Shown here: piece by piece, positions 1 to 10,109 of the stretch
Layout of the letters: every line of letters starts with the position of its first letter
Numbering within the stretch: the first letter of the stretch is position 1
Source: Jacaranda mimosifolia
Lineage: Eukaryota; Streptophyta; Magnoliopsida; Lamiales; Bignoniaceae
Direction of reading: 5' to 3'
Assembly: GCA_018894105.1 (NCBI GenBank)
Contig: CM032118.1
Span: 27,694,690-27,758,689 of the forward strand
DNA: 64,000 nucleotides
Notes under the pieces: model-generated
The model's input: the letters and a program-made list of their open reading frames with translations, nothing else
Database searches by the model: none
What the model was told of the DNA's origin: nothing
Program-made: the position numbers and the translations under genes

Positions 1-1230
1 AAAAAATATTTAATTCAAAAAGTTACCTCTTCGTCTTTACAAATGGGAGTGAAAATGGAAACCTTCTTGCTTGGGTCTTCAAAAGTGGTGAAATGTGGCT
101 TCAAAGATTGAGTAGGAAGTAGCAAAATTGAAAATAGAAGCCACGAAAAGAAGCCAGAAAACAACACAGAGAGTAATGACGTGACAGTTTCACAGCGAGA
201 ATGTTTGGAGAATGGATGAAAATTTGCGGAAATGAAAAATGTTTAGGGGGAGTATAATTGCAAAGAAACCATATTTGAAGATACTAGTTTATGTGTTTTT
301 GTGATTTTAATTTTAACTTAGGATTATTTTTACCTTTTTAGCTTAAGTAGAGAGTGAATTCAAAACTCAAATTTTGATAAGGAGTGCAAACTAGACATGG
401 AAATAGGCTAGGTCAGGCTAGGATTTAGCTAAAATACGTCAGGCGTGTTATGTAGATGACGAGCCTGAGCCTAACTTATTATCTATGATAAACTTTGTTT
501 TAAGGTTAAGTCTAGCCTTTTTAATAAATTCTAAAACCTTAGCCTAGCCTGAAAGCCTACATAAAAGCTTATTTTTTACTAAAGCTTCAATTAAATTTAA
601 AGATCACATAAATCTAAATCTTTAATATGCTCAAACTTATAATAGACCTTGATAAGAAACAATCAAAATGATAAATAACATATGCATAATTCCGAAAGTT
701 CAAATTTAATTATAAAATAGTATTATTTCAACAAAAAATAATATAAAACAGCATAACAGATTTCACAAAGAATTAATTAAAGAAATCAAATACAATTAGT
801 CATTTAATATTATATCACTATTATTGTACTTTTTATATGAAGAATGATAAATAAATTGGCCTGTTAGGCTTTGCAAGCTTTTAAAAGAGTTTAAATTTAA
901 CTTATTTAGTTAAAAAAACTACATTTTAAACCTTAATTTGACTTTTTTATTAAATAAATTAGGCCTAATAGATCATAAATAGATTGTGTCATATGCCCTT
1001 ATGAGTAGCTTGACATACTCCTCACTGCAGACCAAAAAAAATAAGGGAAGGGAACTCAAAAGTCAAACTTTGATAGGGAGTGCGGACTGAAAAAAAAAAA
1101 TAAGTAGGGTCTGATTTTTAAAATAACGGTCTTTAAAAATAAAATGGAAATTCAAAAAAGAAGATAAGCAAAAGAAAAAGCTCATCCTAGGTCTCATTTA
1201 TGTTGAGAGAATTAGAGGCATTCTCATCCG
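1..1230. other. AT-rich upstream intergenic region
   Basis: No coding feature is recognisable here. The stretch lies upstream of the CAF-like gene and must hold its promoter, but I could not pick a convincing TATA box or start site. It contains the spaced direct repeat listed separately (356-392 and 1052-1088), with repetitive text built on 'tagcctagcc/aggctagg' between the two copies, typical of a decayed transposon. Confidence 0.6.
356..1088 (+). repeat. 37-bp direct repeats flanking a 660-bp AT-rich segment
   Basis: Positions 356-392 and 1052-1088 are imperfect copies of one 37-bp sequence (both contain a GA-CTCAAA core and end GGAGTGC--ACT). The 660 bp between them lacks an open frame and holds inverted 'aggctagg/cctagcct' motifs near its left end. 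This could be an old insertion with flanking duplication or a short terminal-repeat element. The family is not recognised. Confidence 0.45.
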
Positions 1231-1455
1231 ATGAAGTCAGAACTCGACTTTGAGTACCTAACAAATCCACACTTTAGGAATGTTGAAGTTCTTTTCATGG
1301 CGTCGTTCAATCCACCAACCTCTACCCTTGAACTCCAAGTTATTTACCGATCTGCCCGTGTCACCTTTCCTCTTCATCTCTTGTTTTGTAAGCCACTCTC
1401 CACCTGCAGAAGAGGAAGAACTTTACGACCCCCCATTTTCTTTTACCCGTACTGA
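1231..1455 (+). promoter_or_regulatory. Possible uORF overlapping the CAF start codon
   Basis: An ATG at 1231 opens a 74-codon frame that is out of frame with the CAF coding sequence, covers the CAF ATG at 1280 and stops at 1455. The next in-frame CAF ATG (1493) follows that stop. If the transcript starts upstream of 1231, this uORF could reduce use of the 1280 start and favour the shorter form. The transcription start is unknown, so this is only a structural observation. Confidence 0.25.
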
Positions 1456-4149
1456 AACCCCCCAAAGGGAAAACAAGTCAAAAATCACTATAATGAAGAA
1501 ACAACTACCGAAAGTTACAAAGAAAATTAACTCCAATGGTGCCAATGGCATTCCGGTGAAGTCCGACTTTCCCTTTGATTTTATGTACTCTTACTCGGAG
1601 ATCAGCCCGGATGTCGAGCCCATTGGTTTTCGAGAGCCTCGGAGGTTCTCACCGTTCGGGCCTGGCCGGATTGATCGGAAGTGGACCGGGACTAGTGCCC
1701 CGGTCCAGCAGAAGCCGGATTTGGAGAAGTTGGCGGAAGAGCGCGAAAGGGTTCTGGGCGAGCCACTCTCCGAGGAGGAAATTTCGGAGCTCGTGGAGAA
1801 GTATCGCCACAGCGATTGCTCCCGCCAAATTAATTTGGGTAAATTTTTGTTTGTTGGTATTCTTTTCTGATGAGCATTGTCTTTGGAAAGTGGTTTATGT
1901 ATCATTAGGAGTACTTAGTATTTATCATTAAATGGGCTCTTGGTCATTCTTGTAATCCAAAAGGAGGATCTTTGATGTACGCAGTTTTGGCTATTGACTC
2001 GTGAGGTTTTCTGATATTGCTTTGTAATAAATTTGTTACTCTTTTTCATCTCCCTGAACTGGATTAGGTGGTTGGTTTGCACTTCATTCTGTTATGATCC
2101 AAAGCATGAGATGAAAATATCCATTATTATTATTTTATTTTATTTTATTTTTTTTGTGTGTATGTGTATGCGTTAGTTATTACCAAGTTGCCTGTTGCAG
2201 TCTTCTGAATTATGTTCACTTAGCCCTTTTATTGTCTTAGGTTGGCTTATCCAAACTGAGTAAGGAATTACCTTATATTGGGAGGTGAAATTCTATAAGT
2301 TGGAGCTGCAGTTTAGGGATTTTAACTGGATAGGGTGATGAGTGGCTGGTTGGAGGAGAAATGAGCCGCCCAGAGGAGGAAAAAGAGATCAGGCTAGGGA
2401 ATTATGGAACCATGATAAGTACGGCGTGCTACTTATAGGTTTAAATTTTTACTGTAAATTTACAAATACCAATTGGGTTGAGAACTTGAGTAGCAGATAG
2501 GCTGGCTGGATTTCTCCTACTAGACCTTTTTTGCAGTTTCATTTATAAATTTATTTTTTTCATGAGCACTGGTAATTGATTCAAGAGCCATTTATCCTTT
2601 CCTGACGTTCGAAGCATAATTAAGATGGTTTGGAGTCTATAAAAATTTGGGTACATGCTCACCCCCATCCAAGTGAATGTAAGAAGATGGAGAAAATAAT
2701 AAAAAAGGATGAAGTCTTCCGGATGAGAAATCAGACTTACTTTTGCCATAGCAGTCTCTCTTAGTCTTTCTACTCTACATTGTTTCTGATTTTTATCTTT
2801 TAGGCATGTTCTCAATAAAGTTAAAAATTTTGTGCGGTGACTATAATCTTTTGTCCTCGTGCTTAGAAAGTTAGAATCTGCATGGCATGCACATAAAGTA
2901 TGAAACTTATAATTAGTTAAGTAGGGATAAAATAACTGAAGAACTTCAAATTATTGGATTTTGTCAGGCCAATTTGGCATTCAGCTGCTATATATATGTA
3001 CTCTTTGGGTACAGAGTTCACAACTCTTGAGTCTGAATTCATGAATAACGGGAAGTATTTAAGAATTTGAGCTTGATTATGATCCTTCTGAAGCCTTTTC
3101 CCTTTATATGAAATGAAATAGTTTGTCCTTATTACTATGCTAGGAGGAGCATGAATAAAGTGCTTTGGGGTGCCAACTCTCGAGTTTATCCTGTTGAACA
3201 TTTTCTTTTCATGAATAGCGTGAAATATTTTATTAGATTTTTTATTGTGATTCTTCTGAAGCCATTTTCCTTTTATATAAGATGAGAAAGTTTATCTTGA
3301 TTATTATGCTAGGGAGAGGAGGTGTTACACATAACACACTTCAAGACATCCACAACCACTGGAAAAGGGCCAAGGCAGTGAGAATAAAGTGCTTAGGGGT
3401 GCCGACTCTCGACATGGACAGCATTTGCTTCCATCTTGAGGTTTCAAAATCCCGACAACTCTGATGTTTCTCCAAAAATCTCAGTGATTGTCTGCTAATG
3501 AGGGTTGCAGTGTGTTTGTAGGACAAATCTGGAGGGAAGATTATATACCGTCACTTGAATATTCTCCTCCTGTATCGTGGTCGTAACTATGATCCTGAAA
3601 AGCAACCACAAATCCCAATAATGTTATGGAAGCCTTATGCACCAATTTATCCCAAGCTGGTGAAGAATATTGCTGAGGGTCTGACATTTGAAGAAACCAA
3701 GGAGAAGCGAAACAGAGGGCTTAATTCTCCTCCTCTAATGAAACTAAGTAATTATATTCATTTTCAATCCCTGAGATTGTCCAATTTGAAATTATTCATT
3801 TCCTAATGTTGCCTTTTCTTTTTGTCGTTTTGTAGCAAGGAACGGTGTGTATGTAAACGTTGTGGAGAGAGTGAGAAGAGCATTTGAGACTGAAGAAGTT
3901 GTGAGGCTAGACTGCAGTGATGTGGGCACAAGTGACTGTAAGAAGATTGGCGTCAAATTAAGAGTATGAAAACTGTCTTATCGAAACCTAAGTTCCATTC
4001 TTTATATTTATTTTTGTCTAAATTTATACTCCAGTAGGAAGTTATGATCCTTTGCTTCCATAACCCTTTCTGTCATGCAGGATCTGGTTCCATGTGTCCC
4101 TCTCTTGTTCAAGGATGAACAGATTATACTCTGGAATGGAAACAAATAA
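1280..4149 (+). CDS. CRS2-associated factor, mitochondrial type (CRM-domain group II intron splicing factor)
   Basis: Five exons: 1280-1838, 3313-3440, 3522-3747, 3836-3963, 4081-4149. All introns are GT-AG and phases fit (1,0,1,0), giving 369 residues. Residues 1-40 are Arg/Ser-rich and hydrophobic without acidic residues, like a mitochondrial presequence. A YDPPFS motif follows, then a region around residues 105-187 with GFREPRRFSPFGPGR and LGEPLSEEEISELVEKY, as in the CAF family. Two CRM domains follow: about 188-262 (RIKCLGVPTLDMDS, LLLYRGRNY) and about 282-367 (NGVYVNVVERV, CVPLLFKDEQIILW). CAF proteins bind group II introns and act with a peptidyl-tRNA-hydrolase-like partner; the organellar two-CRM form without long N-terminal extensions matches the mitochondrial CAF group (Arabidopsis At5g54890/At4g31010 type). 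The 1280 start is chosen because it supplies the presequence and YDPPFS; ATG 1493 would give a form without targeting. Organelle assignment is inferred. Confidence 0.9.
3041..3184 (+). pseudogene. Truncated duplicate of CAF exon 2 and its acceptor, inside intron 1
   Basis: This block repeats, at clear but diverged identity, the sequence around the real exon 2 acceptor (3211-3414): shared 'atgaata-cg', 'cttctgaagcc', 'actatgctagg/attatgctagg', then 'aataaagtgctt-ggggtgcc-actctcga'. It lacks about 60 bp of the exon centre present in the functional copy (about 3321-3375), so inclusion would change the CRM1 region. It keeps an AG at the equivalent place and could act as a decoy acceptor, but no matching donor follows. 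It appears to be a local tandem duplication with an internal deletion. Confidence 0.7.
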
Positions 4150-5022
4150 CGTGAATAAAACCACTGATTACCAGTGGAACTTTCGAGCCAGAAAAGACAT
4201 CTGTGAATCACAATCACTTGAATTGGAGATCTCAGATGAGGTTTGCATGAATTTTCCTGACTGGTTGGCCTTGGCGAGCACTGGAGAATGGGCTGAGAGC
4301 GTAATTGATAGATGATGTGTCACAATGCTTTTTGTGAGCTATTGGTGTTTGAAGGGTGCTTCAAACTTGAGAGTGGTGATAAATAACTCAGAAACATTCT
4401 TGAGACTCTGGGGCTTGGGTATTCAAGAGCTTAATTCTGTATCTCGTCTCATGCATTAAATATTTTAATGTTAATGGAAGTGTAATCTATCGAGCAGAGA
4501 TATAAGAGGAAATTTTCTATACCGTAATTTGATTGAAATGTATAATAATCCTGCGTTTTTCCCACATTCCTGATACAAGTTATTTTTCCATGGCATTTGA
4601 GATTTGAAATGGACTATATCGGTCAAGTTTTTGGTAATACAATCACCTTTCGTTTGGTATACAGGAGGACAGTCATTCTTACTCCCATTTGTTCCTATCT
4701 GCTGCTTGGTTAGATTGTATGCGTGTGTTTTGTGCTCCTTAACTAAAAGAGGAGATGTAATAGGTCATTTTACGACCGATCTGTTTGTTTCTTCAGTCAT
4801 TGACGACTTGAGAGTATTGTTAGAAAAATAGCAGCAAATGATGGCAAATATAGTGAAGTGCCTTGCTAAAACCAAGGAAGAAATAGCAGAGATAACCCTG
4901 TTGCCCTTGAATGCATACATTACTTGACTAACAAATCATTTCAGCACAGAGAATGCTCAAAGGGTATGACTTATTTACATAGACAGACAGGCATGAAATC
5001 CACCAATTATCTTTTTCTTAGT
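4150..5022. other. Convergent intergenic region, 3' UTRs of CAF and PAP genes
   Basis: This 870-bp AT-rich spacer lies between two genes transcribed toward each other. It must hold both 3' UTRs and polyadenylation sites; candidate near-upstream AT-rich elements occur around 4535-4555 on +. No further gene is visible: the open frames here are short and match nothing I recognise. Confidence 0.6.
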
Positions 5023-7665
5023 TCATGATTCTTTCTGAGTAAGACAGCCTGAAGTCGAGAGCGAATTTATCCAGACTTGATCTGACCTCACTGGTTCATC
5101 ATCATCATTTCTATGCCAACTCCAAAACGCATGTGTTGAGTTTACTGTCTTCAACTCACCATGACCAAAACTTGCTTCCCGGAAGACAGACCACTCGGGT
5201 TGGGGCTCCTTGTACCTGCACATTCATTTTGCCAGTACTTGTTACACTCTTATAATCTAATCATCATTTCACTTTGGTTATAAATATGATGAAATGGTGA
5301 AGGTATGATATAGAGAAGACAAACTGCAACTCATTCATTTTCATTTTTTCCTTTAACTAAGAGAAAACTTACTTGTGTGCTAAACCTTCTCTATTTCCAC
5401 CGTCACCAATCGTGATGTGGACAGCTCCGCAAGGATCTGATCTACCATAAAAAACACGCTTCTGCTGAAAATAACCAAATAATAAGTGAAGTGCTCAGAA
5501 GATTGAACACTGACAGAAATTAACTACCATTGTAATCATACCGAACGCTCATAGGCATGCACATGGCCAGCAAACACGACATCCACAGCAGCAGCACGAA
5601 GCAAGGGTTCCATTGCTGCCATCATGTCATCACCTTCACCTTGATGAGCCTCATTACTGTTATACCATGGCACATGAAATAGTACAACAAGCCAGGGTGT
5701 CCTTACACGATCCACCTTTGAGAGATCAGCCTAATCAACAACATTCGACAATGAAAACAGTTATATCAGCAAATGACATTATTGAATAAAGTCATGCTTC
5801 ATCAGTCTGCATTACGTTAATCTCTTTTTACCATCCAGTTTCATTATCTATCTCAAGCTGTGCAAAAGGGCAAAAAGGGAGGGAAAAGAAGTAGAAATGG
5901 TGAGAGAGAATTGATACTAGGAATCTTTCTTGTCTATAAGGCCTTAATGTGGGTTCTAAGGTATTTTTTTCATTTTCAAGTAAAAAATTGTAAAGGTTTA
6001 TCTGAATGACAAGGGCGTCTGCGATCTACTCGGGAACAAAGTATGCTGATAATGATTGATTCATTACACTAATAAATACGAGAATTCTGAAGATTATGTG
6101 TTGTATTACCTTCTTTATTGTTGAACACAGAGTTGATTTAGAAAGATATTTTACATTAAAGTTTGGTACAAGGAAAGAGAGTTCTCAACTAACCTTCAGC
6201 CACCTATATTGATCAGAATGCTCATCATAATCTGTATATGAACCAAGCATGATAGCATGAACTCCGGCCACATCAAATGAATAATACAGATTTGAATTGG
6301 AGCCACTCTCTTCATATGGCATCTTCCATCTTGAATTGTAGGATACAAAACCATCTTCTAAGAATGGTATGTTCTCCTTCTCATGGTTTCCCTGTGTTAC
6401 CATCCATGGTCTTGCACTTGCAAGTGGCTGCACCAGCTCCCCAAATGTATCCCACCTATGCTGTATGTAATCAGCATAGGAGAGGTCTCCAGGGAGCAAG
6501 TGAATATCATATTTGCACTGGTCTATATGATCCAAAGTTGACTTGGTCCATCCAGTCTGGCCTAAGTCACCTGCCACAGCAAAAGTAACTGGGAACTGAG
6601 CCGGTGGGGTTTTGAGCTGGAACTCAGGACCTTCTCCCCCACATCTATAGAAGTACAAGGTGTTATCTTCCAGCGGACCAATGACTGTATGGTGTATTTT
6701 TCCAGAGCTGTAAAGAAAATAACTATAACTAGTATTCTCTCCTTGAGCTGTGGAGCTGTAGTTCCTTGTTGAGGTTCCATATTCAACAATTGAAGGAGTA
6801 TGCTTATCACTAGTGACCCATGTGATCCGCATGTGTCTGGCTCCAGCCAAGGAGATGTGAACCTGCAATGGCCATTTGTGCGAGAAAGTTTAAAAAATCA
6901 ACTCTCGGAACTGAGCCAAAGCATTAAAAACCCAGTCACTCGGTCACTCAAGTGATCTTGACTAGACAACAACTGAGGTTCTGCTTGAATTTAGCAACTA
7001 TCATGATATTGATTCTCAGAATTTTCTGTAGCATTCCAGCACCAGCTGGTATAAATATGAGCACCTGTGATCCAAATCGTGCATACCAATAAAATACATC
7101 ATGTAGACCAGTAGCGGCTGCAACATACTAGTCAGCCGCATACCTTTCTCAAGTATATGATGGAAATCATGCTTTTTAAGAAAGCAAAATTGAATTAGAG
7201 TACAACTTCACACAAAGCTTCTTTTTTTTTTTTTTTATCTTTAAAAAAAACAAGTTAAAATCACAAGTTCTGTTCCTCAACTCAAAAACCTATGTCTTGC
7301 AAACCAACACCAAGAGACACCTTAACAAACACGATAAACCAACACATCATACGAATCAATCAAGCAAATCACAACAGTACATCATAAAAGATCTAGAAAA
7401 CACAAGGAAACAAACAATCAAATATATTCCTGTATTCCAAATTGTAGAAATTCAAATTCTAAACTCTCAAATTAACATAAGAGCTCAATCTTTTCCTCAA
7501 AATTCCTCTTAAACAAGAAATGAACTTCACCTGTTCAGGATAAGAAGAAGGCTTCGGGGTCCATGGAAAATGAAGCGTTTTGCGAGGCGGCGGTCTAACG
7601 TAATCAGCCGTGGCATCGGCCGCCACTACTACTACCGCCATCACCAAAACCACTTTCGGATCCAT
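5023..7665 (-). CDS. Purple acid phosphatase, PAP18/20/21/22 type (secreted metallophosphatase)
   Basis: Five exons on -: 7665-7531, 6862-6194, 5730-5542, 5461-5373, 5215-5023; GT-AG introns, 424 residues, close to the 430-440 usual for this low-molecular-weight plant subgroup. An N-terminal hydrophobic signal peptide (residues 1-20, Val/Ala-rich) is followed by the N-terminal fibronectin-like domain (about 40-130) and the metallophosphoesterase domain. All seven expected metal ligands are visible: D144 (GDLG), D171 and Y174 (GDLSY), N204 (GNHE), H287 (VLFH), H324 and H326 (GHVH). The enzyme hydrolyses phosphomonoesters with an Fe(III)-M(II) centre in the apoplast or vacuole, typically for phosphate acquisition. 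The start is fixed by the signal peptide at ATG 7665. The exon 4 acceptor is a tandem CAGCAG, allowing one extra Gln. No phosphate-starvation element was verified by eye. Exact paralogue number is not assignable without a tree. Confidence 0.95.
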
Positions 7666-7865
7666 GTTTGATAATCGCTCACGGTCTGCAGCCTATTCAA
7701 AGATGAAGTTCTTACTATTTACATATGACTGATCTTGTCCAACAGAGTACGACAACAGTGCAGGCTTTATCTGGACCAAATCTTAATTTGTAGTCTGAAT
7801 TCCTGATTGGGGCATCGTATGTATAGCGTCCGTGATTTACGCCACATGACATCTAAAATGCTTTG
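7666..7865 (-). promoter_or_regulatory. 5' flank of the PAP gene
   Basis: About 200 bp lies between the PAP start codon and the first transposon-like sequence upstream, so the 5' UTR and core promoter must lie here or inside the MITE-like element. I did not find a clear TATA box at a convincing distance. Confidence 0.35.
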
Positions 7866-8112
7866 GGGGCAAGTTTGGTTGAATTTTAAATTTATCTCAT
7901 GATTAGTTATCTTATTATTAATTATTTTATGAGAATATGAGATAATTTATTTTATAATTTGGGGTAAAATTAATAATACCATATGTTAAGTTTATATATA
8001 TGGGTTTAATAATAAATCACTGGCTTGTATGTATACAATTCCACAAACTAAATATTGGATTGAAAATAATTATTTTCTCTAATTCTATGTAATCCCACCA
8101 ACCAAACTTATC
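7866..8112. mobile_element. MITE-like element with short terminal inverted repeats
   Basis: The left end reads AAGTTTGGTTG (7871-7881) and the right end is its reverse complement (8099-8109), with weaker extension to GG--AAGTTTGGTTG on both ends. The 245-bp interior is very AT-rich and noncoding, as in plant MITEs. The target-site duplication is not clear, so the superfamily is not assigned. It sits directly in the 5' flank of the PAP gene. Confidence 0.45.
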
Positions 8113-8229
8113 CTTAATATTTTTGCTTTCCCACAAGTCTGTTGGCACATGTGTTAGGTTGCGTTAATTACTTATTTCACCTTGTATAAAATAGAATTCA
8201 CAAACAAAATATCATCTGAGGAAAAATAT

Positions 8230-8400
8230 GGGTGGTTATTTGGACAAAAATTCCCAAACTCAATTTCATTTAGTGTCCAGTTCCCACCTCATATATTCTT
8301 AGTTTGGACCTCCCAATCTCAACTTTTTTTTTTTTAAGAAATCACTCCTCATTCTTTGTAAAATTATCAAAATGTCCTCCACTTCAACCAAAAATTGCAA
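8230..8400 (+). repeat. Left TIR of the MULE
   Basis: This is the left terminal inverted repeat, pairing with 14130-14300. Shared blocks in order: TTATTT, CCCAAAC, TTTCATTTAG, CAGT-CCCACC, a C-rich TCCC block, and AAATT-CAAAA-TCCTC. Small gaps and a poly-T expansion at about 8324-8335 separate the blocks. Confidence 0.65.
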
Positions 8401-9087
8401 ACAAATCAGGCGAATCTTTCTCTGCCGCTGCTAAATGAAATCGTGCCCACGCTTACATAATTTATGTCCCTTTTTTTAAAATAATAAAAAAAAGGTCAGC
8501 CGAATCTTCGTTATTGTGACTGAAGCAATTTTCCTCCAATTTATGTTTTCCTCTGAAGCAATCGTTCATTGTTAACAACAAGGTGAAGTGTTCCATTTGA
8601 TGTTGAGTTTGAAAGGTGCATTTTCATCTTTTTCTCTTTTTCCATCGGTTTGGTTTCATTTGCACGCTTCTATCAGATTATAGAAGGTTTTTTAATTTTC
8701 ATCCGCATACATTAATTTTGAGAAAAGAACGACGATTTGAGAGCAAATCAGTAGGAAGATAGACGCAAAGCGGTGTTTTTCTGGCAGAAATAGTAGTGCA
8801 ATGGACTTGGCTCCATGAAGACTGGTAGGTCCCAAGGCCATTTTTATTGCTTTTTTTGCTTGAAGACCCTTTTCTTAAATGTATATTTGGGTAAAGTTAG
8901 GAATATGATAAATAAGAAGATGGGATGATGAGATAAGAGAATAATCGTGAGTCATTTTCATATAAAGCCTGTGAGAGGCAATTTGGCTATTTGGAGTCTA
9001 TGCATTTATTTATTTCTTAATTATTATTTACTCAATTGGAACCAGATTTAGAACTCTAATTGTAAGTTATTTTATAATGAAGGTAAT

Positions 9088-9115
9088 TTCTTCTTCTTCT
9101 TCTTCTTCTTCTTCT
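9088..9115 (+). repeat. (TTC)n microsatellite
   Basis: About nine perfect CTT/TTC units lie inside the MULE. It is a simple trinucleotide repeat with no coding context. Confidence 0.9.
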
Positions 9116-10109
9116 TTTTTGGTTTTAATACTTTTTATCATTAATATATACTTTATTCAAAAGTATGAATAATCTTGGATATGTTGTCAACTAAATTTTA
9201 GATATTCCATTCAAATTATAGTCTGTTTGAAGGGTGTAAAGCATATCTAATCATGTTCTATTATTTATCCTGAAAAACATATGATTTACTCTTTTTAGTA
9301 ATGTGTGCTATTTTTAAGTATAAAAATAATTCAGTTCAGTATTTATACTATGTATGCAGTATCAGAACCTTAATTATATATGCGCATTGAAATATTTCTA
9401 AAACTTATTTGTATTATTTCCTTATTTTTAGGAATGACAAGAAGGAAATTGGAATTATATGTTCGTTGCTTTCCTCTATACTTTCCTATAGTAACAGAAG
9501 AGTTGAAATCCACAATTAGGTTCCAACACCTCCAACCAATAAAGAGAACCCAATTTCATGTATATTATCATATACCAAAGTTGAACATTATATTCAACTA
9601 AGTTGACGCAATCTTAAGATCTTTTCAAGTATAAAGATAGTCATCAACAGATCCTTTGCATATAGGTGATGTTGTTGAGGTTGAGATCCACCTAATGGTG
9701 ATGATGGCGAAGGTGATAGTGGGGGATAAACAAAAAAAACTAGGTGAGTATGGTTTACTATGTTTCAACATTAATTAATGACGTGTTTGGATGGTTATTA
9801 CTTGAATGATTTTAGTATTTATATATGAATATTGAGAAGGATGTTTCAATATTTGAGCATATTGCTGCAAAAGGTCTGATCGATGAGCATGATTTAATGT
9901 ATTGTAAGGCGTAATAATAATGTTCGAATGATTATTATTTGGACGAATTTACTCTTTGTATATGGATATTGAGGTGATTATTTCAGTATTTCTTATATTC
10001 TTATTGGATCGTATTTATAATTTGTCTTTAGATGATTATAATAGATGGTGTTTATAATTCATAGTATAATTTGAAATTTTATTTATATATATAGATACTG
10101 GTAAAAATA

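Noticed and set aside
4094..4315. 73-codon open frame on + overlapping the last CAF exon
   Set aside because: It is out of frame with the CAF exon 5, whose own frame ends at a conserved C-terminus (TAA 4147-4149).
6277..6588. 103-codon open frame on + antisense to PAP exon 2
   Set aside because: Exact antisense shadow of the phosphatase domain, with no independent protein signature.
9380..9601. 73-codon frame on + within the MULE left part
   Set aside because: Isolated, no homology recognised, AT-rich low-complexity composition.
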